64,000 nucleotides of DNA, taken from positions 372,001 to 436,000 of the forward strand of contig NZ_VDES01000001.1 in assembly GCF_013607875.1 (NCBI RefSeq), given 5' to 3'. Below the pieces are notes generated by a model. That model saw only the letters and a list, made by a program, of their open reading frames with translations. It made no database searches and was not told the origin of the DNA. A program made the translations under genes and the position numbers. The DNA is from Blastomonas ursincola. GTDB lineage: Bacteria > Pseudomonadota > Alphaproteobacteria > Sphingomonadales > Sphingomonadaceae. Below are positions 8,281 through 16,106 of this stretch, one piece after another; positions within the stretch are counted from its first letter, which is position 1; the number at the start of each line of letters is the position of its first letter.

Positions 8281-9156
8281 TCAGCGACCGCCCTGCTCTT
8301 CATCCTCATCGCGCGCCGGTCGCGTCAGCGGACGCGTGCCCGGCTTGTAGCGCTTGGGCGCGCCGGGGTCCGCAGCGACAGGTTTCGCACCCGGCTTGGC
8401 AGCCGCAGGCTTCTCCTTGGGCTTGGGGGGAGCCGCCTCCCCGCTGGACACGCTATCGTCGGGTGCGAGATCGGTGACGAGCGCGCTGACTCCGCCCGGC
8501 GATCGCGCCGTTGCGGGCGAGTCCTCGTCCGGTACAGAGTCCTCCTGAAGCGCGGCAGGCTTGTCGTCGGCAGGCTTGCTCACCTCGCCCGCTCCGACCA
8601 GCGGCCCCAGCGCCATGCCGAGGCGCGAGAGCTGGGCGACCATCACCCCGTTCACTGCGGGCGCGATCTCGGACATCTTCATGCGCATATAGCCGCCGAC
8701 GACATAATCCATCGTGATGCGCGTGCCGCCCTTGACCGGCGCTAGCGTGAAGGTCAGCGCGCCGGTCACGGCTTCGCCCTGCAACGGCCCCAGCGCGCCG
8801 GACAGACGCAGCAGCTTGCCCGGATCGACATACAGGATCTGCATGTGCTGGACGCTGCCGCGCAGCGTCCGCTGCGGTGCACCGCTCTCGGTCGTCGCCT
8901 CATTCGGTATCAGTTCGCAGAAGCACCCGCCGGCCTGCGCATCCATGTACAGATTCTCGGCATTGCCGGTCCAGCTATGCTCCTTGTCCCACCATTTGGC
9001 GGGTGTGCGCAGCATGGCGAAGGTTGCATCGGGATCGGTCGAGACGGTCACGCTGTGCTGGACGACAAAGCCGTTATCGGCCTGCTGAACAATCTCGGCC
9101 TGGGCAGGCGTGATGACCGCCAGCGTGGCGGCGAGTGCGGCAAAAGCGGTGCGCAT
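8281..9156 (-). CDS. SRPBCC (START-like) family exported protein
   Basis: A 291-aa protein with a signal peptide (MRTAFAALAATLAVITPAQA, cleavage after AQA). An SRPBCC/AHSA1-type ligand-binding fold spans about residues 28-185: VVQHSVTVSTDPDATFAMLR, AKWWDKEHSWTG, KGGTRITMDYVVGGYM. A low-complexity Pro/Lys/Ala/Asp-rich tail (about 190-291) looks disordered. The tail ends strongly charged (RPARDEDEEQGGR). The ligand is unknown. The gene is upstream of gdhA on the same strand but separated by 220 bases and a stem-loop, so it is probably an independent unit. Confidence 0.78.
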   Translation of the reverse strand: MRTAFAALAATLAVITPAQAEIVQQADNGFVVQHSVTVSTDPDATFAMLRTPAKWWDKEHSWTGNAENLYMDAQAGGCFCELIPNEATTESGAPQRTLRGSVQHMQILYVDPGKLLRLSGALGPLQGEAVTGALTFTLAPVKGGTRITMDYVVGGYMRMKMSEIAPAVNGVMVAQLSRLGMALGPLVGAGEVSKPADDKPAALQEDSVPDEDSPATARSPGGVSALVTDLAPDDSVSSGEAAPPKPKEKPAAAKPGAKPVAADPGAPKRYKPGTRPLTRPARDEDEEQGGR

Positions 9157-9249
9157 GGAAAATCCCCTCGATCAGCCGGACAGACATGCCGCCGAAAGCG
9201 CGCCGGGGCAAGTGGGGGCTTAGGCCTGCCCCTCACCCGATCGTCAGGA

Positions 9250-9927
9250 TCACGCCAGGACGTGATCGGCAACAAAACCGTTGCGCTGGCGCTCGAAACC
9301 GAAATTGCTGGTCGGCCCATGGCCGGGCACGAACACCGTGTCGTTGCCCAAAGGCCAGAGCTTCTGCGTGATCGAGTCGATCAGGTCCTTGTGATTGCCG
9401 CGCGGGAAGTCGGTGCGGCCGATCGATCCCTGGAACAGCACATCGCCGACGATCGCGAGCTTCGACGGTGCATGATGGAACACGACATGGCCCGGCGTGT
9501 GGCCGGGGCAATGGATCACGTCGAGCACCAGATTGCCGACGGTGACCGTATCGCCATCCTTCAACCAGCGATCGGGCTCGAACACCGAGCCGGCAATGCC
9601 GTAATTGCGGCCATCGTCATCGAGCCGCGAGATCCAGAACCGGTCTTCCTCGTGCGGCCCCTCGATCGGCAGGCCGAGTTCCTTGGCGAGCGTGCCGGTC
9701 TCGCCGCAATGGTCGATATGGCCATGCGTCACCAGCAGCTTTTCCAGCGTCACCCCCGCCTGAGCCACCGCCGCCTTGAGCTTGGGCAGATCGCCGCCCG
9801 GATCGACCAGAGCCCCCTTCATCGTCTGAGTGCACCAGAAGAGCGTGCAGTTCTGCTGCAGCGGCGTCACCGGAATGATCGCGGCGCGAAGCGGCGGCTG
9901 GGCGGGATTGGCGGATGCGTCGGTCAT
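9250..9927 (-). CDS. MBL-fold metallo-hydrolase (glyoxalase II-like)
   Basis: A 225-aa metallo-beta-lactamase-fold hydrolase. The metal motif THGHIDHCG (THxHxDH) is at about residues 67-75. Further ligands are in HCPGHTPGHVVF (His), VGDVLFQGSIGRTD (Asp) and VPGHGPTS (His). The set FQGSIGRTDFPRG is typical of the YcbL-like/glyoxalase II subgroup, which hydrolyse thioesters such as S-lactoylglutathione. The protein is shorter than classical GloB and lacks its C-terminal domain, so the substrate is uncertain. It stands alone between the SRPBCC gene and the XRE regulator. Confidence 0.88.
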   Translation of the reverse strand: MTDASANPAQPPLRAAIIPVTPLQQNCTLFWCTQTMKGALVDPGGDLPKLKAAVAQAGVTLEKLLVTHGHIDHCGETGTLAKELGLPIEGPHEEDRFWISRLDDDGRNYGIAGSVFEPDRWLKDGDTVTVGNLVLDVIHCPGHTPGHVVFHHAPSKLAIVGDVLFQGSIGRTDFPRGNHKDLIDSITQKLWPLGNDTVFVPGHGPTSNFGFERQRNGFVADHVLA

Positions 9928-9964
9928 GCAAGGCTATGTGGCAAGGATGGCCGGTGGGTGCAAG

Positions 9965-10351
9965 TCAGTCGTCCTCGATCGACCAGAGCGGCGCATCTAG
10001 CGCCTTGGCAATAGCCCGGCGCAGCTTGGCCGTACCGCGTGCTGCGCCGGATTCGATCTTGCTCAGCCAGACCTGGCTGCACCCCGCCTTGGCGGCAAGG
10101 TCAGCCTGCGAGAGGCCGCGAAATTTGCGCCAGGCCGCGACCGGCGACAAACCATCGTTGAGCATGACGCCGACGACTTCACCGGGAACGCCCTGTTCGC
10201 CCTGGCGCATGCGCTCCAGCTGCAGGGTCGCGGCGATGACATCCTCAGCATCTTCGGCCAGTTCGCGCAGTCGTTCGAACTCGGCGGCGGTGAGCACGAC
10301 CATCCGGGTGCCGTCGGGCGCGGTAAAATGCTGTGGTTCAGATCCCATCAT
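9965..10351 (-). CDS. XRE-family HTH regulator with antitoxin-like N-terminus
   Basis: A 128-aa protein. The C-terminal half is an HTH_3 domain: FRGLSQADLAAKAGCSQVWLSKIESGAARGTAKLRRAIAKAL in segments from about residue 78 onward. The N-terminal half (VVLTAAEFERLRELAEDAEDV) resembles the short acidic helix found in some type II antitoxins and their regulators. No toxin-sized partner is adjacent, so a toxin-antitoxin role is not supported. The start at 10351 has a good GAGGTG ribosome site. It follows the S24 repressor gene on the same strand with 75 AT-rich bases between that carry a candidate promoter. Confidence 0.8.
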   Translation of the reverse strand: MMGSEPQHFTAPDGTRMVVLTAAEFERLRELAEDAEDVIAATLQLERMRQGEQGVPGEVVGVMLNDGLSPVAAWRKFRGLSQADLAAKAGCSQVWLSKIESGAARGTAKLRRAIAKALDAPLWSIEDD

Positions 10352-10387
10352 CGCACCTCAATCGTAAGCCCTGCCGCACGACAATAG

Positions 10388-10415
10388 CTTATAATGAATC
10401 GTGCAAAAAATCCAA
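10388..10415 (-). promoter_or_regulatory. Candidate promoter for the XRE regulator
   Basis: On the minus strand TTGGAT (10415-10410) and TATAAG (10393-10388) are 16 bases apart in a conspicuously AT-rich spacer. The start point would give a leader of about 30 bases before the ATG at 10351. Confidence 0.35.
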
Positions 10416-10426
10416 TAACCAATCGT

Positions 10427-11134
10427 TCAAACCCGCCGCCCGGCCCAGATCACGCGGCCGACAATATGCACGCTGTCCGGCGCAAGGTCGGGAAAGCTCG
10501 GATAGAGCGCGTTGTCCGAGGTCACCGACAGCCGCCCGTCGGGACGGAAGGCGAGCCGCTTGACGATCAGCGCGTCGTCCATGCGCAGGACGTGGATGCC
10601 GTCGCGGCGCGGCGTGCCGGTGCCGCCGTGCATTGCCACCAGAATGTCGTCGCCGTCGTTCAGCGTCGGGGCCATGGAATCGCCCTCGACACGGATCATC
10701 GTCACCGCGTCCGAACCCGCGCCAAGACGCCGCAGCCAGGCCTCGTCGAACGCGATTTCGGCGACGGGCATCTCGTCCTCCGCCAACGCGCCGGGCCCTG
10801 CCGACGCGCCCACCGCAAGGCGCGGGATAAGCCGCATGCGCGCGGGCAAAGTCCGGTGCGGCTGGCTCACGCGGACGGGCACGCGCCCTGCCCTGCCGGG
10901 CAGTGCCGCCACCGGCTCGTCCGGCGCGCCGAGTTGCGTTTCGCTAACGCCGAAGAACTGCGCGAGGATGCGCCGGTCGCGCTCGTCGAGCCGCTTGGGC
11001 GTACCGCGCTTGATGAACTGCTGGATATAGGCCGGGTTCTTGCCGAGCAGCTGCGACACCCCGGCAAGGCTCACGCCGCGCGCCGCGATCAATCGTTCCA
11101 GCGTATGGCGAACATCCTGTTCCATATCGGACAT
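10427..11134 (-). CDS. XRE/S24 family repressor (LexA/CI-like)
   Basis: A 235-aa two-domain repressor. An N-terminal HTH (about residues 8-55, SLAGVSQLLGKNPAYIQQFI) is joined by a Pro/Arg-rich linker to a C-terminal S24 peptidase domain. The nucleophile is in VEGDSMAPTLNDGD (about residue 151) and the general-base lysine in DDALIVKRLAF (about 192). Proteins of this kind are cleaved or rearranged on stress, or act as phage-type repressors. No phage genes lie nearby. Palindromic sites in the divergent upstream region suggest autoregulation and control of the two small genes to the right. An ATG at 11125 is an alternative start. Confidence 0.88.
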   Translation of the reverse strand: MSDMEQDVRHTLERLIAARGVSLAGVSQLLGKNPAYIQQFIKRGTPKRLDERDRRILAQFFGVSETQLGAPDEPVAALPGRAGRVPVRVSQPHRTLPARMRLIPRLAVGASAGPGALAEDEMPVAEIAFDEAWLRRLGAGSDAVTMIRVEGDSMAPTLNDGDDILVAMHGGTGTPRRDGIHVLRMDDALIVKRLAFRPDGRLSVTSDNALYPSFPDLAPDSVHIVGRVIWAGRRV

Positions 11135-11146
11135 ATAGCATCGCGC

Positions 11147-11203
11147 GGATATTTCTCAAGGATATTTCCTACACTTCACGAATCGCTTATAGGAATATTC
11201 CTA
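11147..11203. promoter_or_regulatory. Candidate operator array between the S24 repressor and the small genes
   Basis: A perfect 14-bp palindrome TAGGAATATTCCTA at 11190-11203 is accompanied by an imperfect copy AAGGATATTTCCTA at 11158-11171, with centres 32 bases apart (about three helical turns), and by a half-site-like CGGATATTTCTC at 11147. They lie in the divergent region next to a CI-like repressor gene. Binding by that repressor is inferred. Confidence 0.5.
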
Positions 11204-11213
11204 CGCTCATCCT

Positions 11214-11229
11214 GCGGGACTGGTCCCGC
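11214..11229 (+). promoter_or_regulatory. Stem-loop in the leader of the small two-gene operon
   Basis: GCGGGAC and GTCCCGC form a perfect 7-bp stem with a 2-base spacer, followed by GCTTTT, just before the ribosome site at 11240. It could be a weak attenuator or a repressor site; nothing else supports either reading. Confidence 0.3.
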
Positions 11230-11253
11230 GCTTTTAACCGGAGGAGAATGCCG

Positions 11254-11439
11254 ATGCCGCTGCTGCGCCTGGTCGAGATATTCCTGCGCGAAACGGGAAT
11301 GCCGCGCACCCGCTTCGGTCGCCTGTCGGCGGGCGATCCGCGCTTGGTTGACGACCTGCGCCGCGGCCGCGAACCGCGCAAGGCCTTGCGGAATCGAATA
11401 GAACATTTCATGAACATCTACGCAGAGGAGCAGGCATGA
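11254..11439 (+). CDS. Small conserved-looking protein, possible DNA-binding (61 aa)
   Basis: A 61-aa basic protein, MPLLRLVEIFLRETGMPRTR..., whose layout (two short helices, then GDPRLVDDLRRGREPRKALRNRIEHFM) resembles a minimal helix-turn-helix. GGAGGAGA at 11239-11246 is seven bases before the ATG at 11254, so that start is preferred to the one at 11248. Its stop overlaps the ATG of the next gene (ATGA), so the two are coupled. It is divergent from the S24 repressor. I do not recognise a named family. Confidence 0.6.
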   Translation: MPLLRLVEIFLRETGMPRTRFGRLSAGDPRLVDDLRRGREPRKALRNRIEHFMNIYAEEQA

Positions 11440-11768
11440 TCCATCAGAAGATTCGCCACGACCCCGCCACCGCCCTGATCCGCGCGGTGCTGACGCTGGC
11501 GCAGGGCGAGGCCGCGCTGGAGGAGCATCGCGGCACGAGCTGGGCGAGCGCAACCTTTACCGGCATGCGCCATGTCATGCGCGTCTCGCTATCGGGCGAT
11601 GAGGGCATCCGCATTGGCGAATGGCTGGCGCAGGTGCTGCCCGAGCACGAGTTTCGCATTTCCGGGCATCTGGTCGCCGATATCGCCGTCAGCGCCGTTC
11701 ATCGCCGCGTGGAGGGGACGCCCGCCATGACATTGACCATCGAGGCGCTTACGGTCGAGGCGGACTGA
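11436..11768 (+). CDS. Hypothetical protein (110 aa)
   Basis: A 110-aa protein with no signal peptide or membrane segment. It alternates short helices and strands (ALIRAVLTLAQGEAALEEHR, GTSWASATFTGMRHVMRVSL, ISGHLVADIAVSAVHRR) and resembles a small alpha/beta domain. It is coupled to the preceding 61-aa gene by an ATGA overlap and probably belongs to the regulon of the divergent S24 repressor. Function unknown. Confidence 0.65.
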   Translation: MIHQKIRHDPATALIRAVLTLAQGEAALEEHRGTSWASATFTGMRHVMRVSLSGDEGIRIGEWLAQVLPEHEFRISGHLVADIAVSAVHRRVEGTPAMTLTIEALTVEAD

Positions 11769-11812
11769 CGTCCGCCTCTCCCCTCTCCTATATCCTGCTG
11801 CGAAAAACCGCC

Positions 11813-14800
11813 TTACTGGCCCCGGCCCGTCAGCATCGCCGGGCGCGGGCCGAGCCAGTCGGCCATGGTCACGCTATCGCTGACCTTGTACGGGCGGCCC
11901 GCCTTGTTGAGGAACAGCTTCTCCATCTCGCTGCGGGTGAACGGACGTGAGCCGAGGCGTCCGAAGATCGCCATCTGCCCGCCCGATTCATCGACACCGC
12001 GGTCGCGATCCAGACCCTTGGCAACGGCAAGCGCTGCCGACGGGGTCTTAGCCCAGGCGATCAGCTCGGGTCGGGGATCGGGCGAGAAGCCGTAGAAATT
12101 GGGCTGGCTCGACGGCGAGGTGAGCTGCAGCACCTTCATCCCGTTGCGGCCATCGGCGACATAAGCGAACAATGTCGCGTTGGTCGACCCAACGATCACG
12201 TCCTCGGCATCGTTGAGAATGCCACCGGCGTTGTAGCGCATATATTCGCGCGGCGCTTCGGGATTTGTGATGTCGAGGATCACCAGACCGTCCTGCTTGG
12301 CGGCGACATAGGCGAAGGTGCGCGCGAGATAGAGCTTGCGCGCATCGGCGAGCCGCACCGTGCCCGAGGGCACCGCCACCGGCGCTTCGAGCCGCGTGAT
12401 GTCGAACAGCTTGATGCCGTCTGCATCCGTCACCCAGAGATAGCGGAACTGCACCGCGCTCGCCCGCGCATCGGTGAGCGGCAGCACTGCCATCAACTGC
12501 GGATTGAGCTTGCTGTAATCATAATCGCGCGGCGCATTGGGCGGGATCGGATCGGACAGGCGGACGACCACAAGCCCGGCATCGGCGGTGATATAGGCAT
12601 AGTCGCCCGCCAGCGTGATGTGCCGCGCGCCCTTCAGCACATTGTCCGGGTTCCAGGTCAGCGTGCGCTTGAAGAAGTTGTTGCGGAACTCGCCATCGGC
12701 CAGCGTGTCGATATTGACCGCGATCAGACCTTCAACGCTGTCGGTCACGAAGGCGTAGTGATAGACCGCGTGGAACGGCTGCTCCTGATTGGCCTCGCGC
12801 ATTTCCGGCGTGTTGCGGCTCGGTGCGATCGGCTGGGTGGTGGCGATGGCCATGCAGGTCGCGTTGGTGGTCTTCACATGCGTGTCATGGCCAAGCGACG
12901 AGAACGGCGCGCGGATGATCCGCTCGGAAAAGCCCTTGTTGCCGATCGAGGCGATGTCATAGGCGCGGAAACCGCCCTTGCCTTCCGCGACGAACATGTA
13001 TTCGCCCCGGTTCTGCAGGCAGTTCACGCGGCCATCGGTGCCCTGCACGACATTGGCGAATTCCTCGCGCGGCTGGGTTTCGCCCGACAGGCCGTCGCTG
13101 AAGATCGGGCCGCGCGTCCAGTTCTTGAGCTCGCGTCCGTTCTGCTCGACATGCTGCTTGTAATAATCGGGATAGGCATAGCGGTGCAGATAGGACCCGA
13201 TCACCGCCTGCGGTTCGTCCCATTCGGTGACGCGCACCGCCTCGAAGCCGCCTTCCAAGCCGAACCAGCTGTTGAGCCCGACGAAATTGACGAAATTGGT
13301 GCCGAGCAGCAGCAGCTGCGCCATCACCGCATTGTTATCATTCGCCTCGCTGAGGTGGCAGTCGGTGCACTGCTTGGTCTCGGTCTTGCGCACCGTGTGC
13401 GGGAAGTGCGGGGCGAACGCCTGGGACGAGAAGCCGGGTGCCGAGATCGGCGGCTGCTGCACATATATGCGCTCGCGGTTGATATTGGTCGAGGACAGGA
13501 TCAGCGCCGAGGTCGAGCGGATCGGGGCGATGATATTGCCCTTGCTGGTCTGGTGGCGGCCGATCTGGAACATCTCGTCACGCGCGACCTGCGGGTTGTA
13601 GGTCGCATAGTTGCGCGTCTCGTCTTCCTCGTATTTGTGGACCTTGGCCTTCCAGTTGGCCTCGATCGGCAGATGACAGCCACCGCACGAGGTCGTCCAG
13701 CTCAGATGGCAGGTGAAGCACGCCATCTTGTCGGTATCGTGCGCGCGGTTCTCCTTCGAGACCGCCAGGCCGAAGCCGTATTTGCCGGTCTCGGCACCCT
13801 GCTTGGCCATCAGCTTGGAGCGGGCGGCCTTGGGGTTGAAATCGGGGCTGTCGGGGTTGACCGCATCCTTGACCAGGCTGACCTTCCACGACAGTTCGGG
13901 GTCGAGAACCGAGCGCTGGATCAGCACGCGCCGTCCGGTCGCATCCTTCATCCATTCGAAGCGGCGCTGGCCATCGGGATTGCGGATCAGCGACAGGTTG
14001 TTGCCCTTGGGCCGCGCGGCGAGGTTCGAGGTGAACAACGTGGGGTAGGCATCCGCCGTGCCATGGCAGTCCTTGCAGCCGATCTCTACCGCATTGGCGA
14101 CCTCGCCGTAGATCAGGCCGTTGCCGTGCCCGTCCTGGCTGAAATGGCAGTCGACGCACTGCATGCCGAGTTCGGCATGAATGTCCATCATGTGGACGGC
14201 CTTGCCGGGATTGGTGCCAACGGGGACGAACTTGCCCTCGCCCGCCTTGCGGAATTTCTCCGGATCGTCGGGCGAGACCATGTTGGCGGTATCGGTGCCC
14301 CAGGTCGCCATGTTGCCTTCGGCATCGAGCAGATTGCCCTTGCGGTCGCGCTTCAGGATCGCGCGGAAGTTCCAGCCATGGCCGTGATAGTCGGCAAACT
14401 GCGTGTCCTTGGCCTCGGTATTGAGGTCATAGACGTTGCGCACGAAATCGATATCGGACCACAGACCGCGCGGCGATGCGCCTTCCGGGTTGCGATCGAG
14501 CGTGGCGCGCACTTCCTTGGCGGTGGGATAATGCTGCTTCTTGTAGATGCGCTGATAGTCTTCTTCCGACATGCCCTCGGGCTTGGGCGCGCGGTTTTCC
14601 GGTCCCGGCCACAGCAGCGGCGCGTCGGATTCATAATCCCACATCGTGTAGCCGAGATAGCTGTTCAGGAAGATGTTGGGCTGGTGCATGTGGCAGTTCA
14701 TGCACTGCGCGGTCGGGATCGCGCGCGTGAACGCGTGCTTGAGCGGGTGACCCTTTTCCTTGAACGCGGCCTTTTCGGCATGCGCGCCCTTCGCGCCATG

Positions 14801-16090
14801 ACCATCCCCGCCACCATGGCTCGATCCATGCTCGCCCGCACCTTCGGCCAGGGTCGTGCCGTGATCACCGCCATGGCCACCTGCCTGCCCATGCTCCTCA
14901 TGATGCTCGGCCGCGTCATAGTCGCCATAGCGACCCGGGCGCTTCTGCCCTTCGGTCAGGCTGTTGATCGTCGGGTCGTCGGTGATCGTCTGCCCGTCGC
15001 GGCCATATTTGGCATAGACCAGGCTGTGGCGCGGTTCGCGGTCATTCGCGTACACCACGTGGCACGCCGCGCAGCCCGAGGAACGATAATCACCCGGCTG
15101 ATCGTTGGTGCCCATCTGCCACAGGAACGGATCGTTCAAGCGGGTCTTGTGGATGTTCAGCACCGGAATCGCGACACGCAGGCCGGTGCCGGGGCCGCGG
15201 TTCGACTGCTTGAGGTCGGGGCGGCCCGGCTCTTCGAGACGCTGGATGATGCCGACGCTGTTGGGCAGGCCGATTTCCGGGAAGGTCGGGTTGATGTTTC
15301 GGCCGCCGCGCTCGAACACGCGGAAGATGTCGCCCGGCGGAATAATGTGCCAGGTCGGCAGCGGATACATGACCGGCAGCGCGCCGCGCGCCTTCTCGGC
15401 TTCGGTCACGGTGCCGTGCGCTGCGCCCGGTTCGGTCGCGGCGGACTTGATCATCGCCGGCTTGCCGTCGCGGGTGAAGCTTTCCCCGAAGATGTAATTC
15501 TTGAACGGCACGATGCCGTTATTATAGGCCGCGCCGCCCCACAGCATCGCGCCGGTCGCCATCAGCGAACGTTCGGACGCCTCGATGATCTCGATATGGC
15601 AGGCGCCGCACGATTCGCGCACCACGCGATAATCCGACGGGTTGACGAAGCGGATGAACTCGGGCGCTTCCTTGGCGAGCAGCGCATAGGAGCGCTGCGG
15701 GTTGGCCGAGCTCGGCCATTTCCACGCCACCGGATATTTGGGCAGGACGTGGCTCTTCATCAGCGCGTCCTGGTACGGCAGGCTCTCGCGGCCCCAGGCG
15801 TTGTCGCCCATCACCGTGGCATCGCCGCCATGGCAATCGGTACAGCCCAGCACAACCGCGGGCGAGGCGTGCATCGTCTTGTGGTCGCTGGCGGTGTGGC
15901 AGCTCTGGCAACCGGCGCTCTTGGCATCGGCCTCGGCCCATTCCTGGTTCTCGGGCGCGGGCGGCGTGAACGTGTACTTGACCTTCTGCGCCTTTTCCTT
16001 GCCCGAGGCGAGCAACTGATCGGCGGGAAGCGCAGCGAAGGTGACGAGCAGCAGGCTCGCCAGCAGCAGCTTCCAGTTGATGGCGGGCAT
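11813..16090 (-). CDS. Decaheme c-type cytochrome fused to an LVIVD beta-propeller
   Basis: A 1425-aa exported protein. Signal peptide NWKLLLASLLLVTFAALPADQ. Ten CXXCH haem sites are visible at about residues 61, 83, 161, 340, 463, 645, 672, 791, 802 and 908. Between haems 4 and 5 is a His/Gly-rich insert (about 394-438, e.g. HGSSHGGGDGHG). After haem 10 the chain continues with about 500 residues; from about 1050 on these contain LVIVD-type propeller blades (GEYMFVAEGKGGFRAYDI, GDYAYITADAGLVVVRLSD, FAYVAAKQDGLVILDITNP). It should work in the periplasm or at the outer surface as an electron carrier. It is the last gene of a four-gene operon, 16 bases after the porin gene. An ATG at 16126 that overlaps the porin gene is an alternative start. 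Confidence 0.88.
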   Translation of the reverse strand: MPAINWKLLLASLLLVTFAALPADQLLASGKEKAQKVKYTFTPPAPENQEWAEADAKSAGCQSCHTASDHKTMHASPAVVLGCTDCHGGDATVMGDNAWGRESLPYQDALMKSHVLPKYPVAWKWPSSANPQRSYALLAKEAPEFIRFVNPSDYRVVRESCGACHIEIIEASERSLMATGAMLWGGAAYNNGIVPFKNYIFGESFTRDGKPAMIKSAATEPGAAHGTVTEAEKARGALPVMYPLPTWHIIPPGDIFRVFERGGRNINPTFPEIGLPNSVGIIQRLEEPGRPDLKQSNRGPGTGLRVAIPVLNIHKTRLNDPFLWQMGTNDQPGDYRSSGCAACHVVYANDREPRHSLVYAKYGRDGQTITDDPTINSLTEGQKRPGRYGDYDAAEHHEEHGQAGGHGGDHGTTLAEGAGEHGSSHGGGDGHGAKGAHAEKAAFKEKGHPLKHAFTRAIPTAQCMNCHMHQPNIFLNSYLGYTMWDYESDAPLLWPGPENRAPKPEGMSEEDYQRIYKKQHYPTAKEVRATLDRNPEGASPRGLWSDIDFVRNVYDLNTEAKDTQFADYHGHGWNFRAILKRDRKGNLLDAEGNMATWGTDTANMVSPDDPEKFRKAGEGKFVPVGTNPGKAVHMMDIHAELGMQCVDCHFSQDGHGNGLIYGEVANAVEIGCKDCHGTADAYPTLFTSNLAARPKGNNLSLIRNPDGQRRFEWMKDATGRRVLIQRSVLDPELSWKVSLVKDAVNPDSPDFNPKAARSKLMAKQGAETGKYGFGLAVSKENRAHDTDKMACFTCHLSWTTSCGGCHLPIEANWKAKVHKYEEDETRNYATYNPQVARDEMFQIGRHQTSKGNIIAPIRSTSALILSSTNINRERIYVQQPPISAPGFSSQAFAPHFPHTVRKTETKQCTDCHLSEANDNNAVMAQLLLLGTNFVNFVGLNSWFGLEGGFEAVRVTEWDEPQAVIGSYLHRYAYPDYYKQHVEQNGRELKNWTRGPIFSDGLSGETQPREEFANVVQGTDGRVNCLQNRGEYMFVAEGKGGFRAYDIASIGNKGFSERIIRAPFSSLGHDTHVKTTNATCMAIATTQPIAPSRNTPEMREANQEQPFHAVYHYAFVTDSVEGLIAVNIDTLADGEFRNNFFKRTLTWNPDNVLKGARHITLAGDYAYITADAGLVVVRLSDPIPPNAPRDYDYSKLNPQLMAVLPLTDARASAVQFRYLWVTDADGIKLFDITRLEAPVAVPSGTVRLADARKLYLARTFAYVAAKQDGLVILDITNPEAPREYMRYNAGGILNDAEDVIVGSTNATLFAYVADGRNGMKVLQLTSPSSQPNFYGFSPDPRPELIAWAKTPSAALAVAKGLDRDRGVDESGGQMAIFGRLGSRPFTRSEMEKLFLNKAGRPYKVSDSVTMADWLGPRPAMLTGRGQ

Positions 16091-16106
16091 CGCGCCGCGC
16101 AGCCGG

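Noticed and set aside
8176-8745. A plus-strand ORF overlapping the SRPBCC gene's 3' part
   Set aside because: Arg-rich shadow of the minus-strand gene, which has a signal peptide and a known fold.
9965-10351. A toxin-antitoxin system centred on the XRE regulator
   Set aside because: No toxin-like ORF lies next to it, and the neighbours are an MBL hydrolase and an S24 repressor.
10427-11768. A prophage remnant near the S24 repressor
   Set aside because: No integrase, terminase, capsid or tail genes and no attachment repeats are visible within the region.
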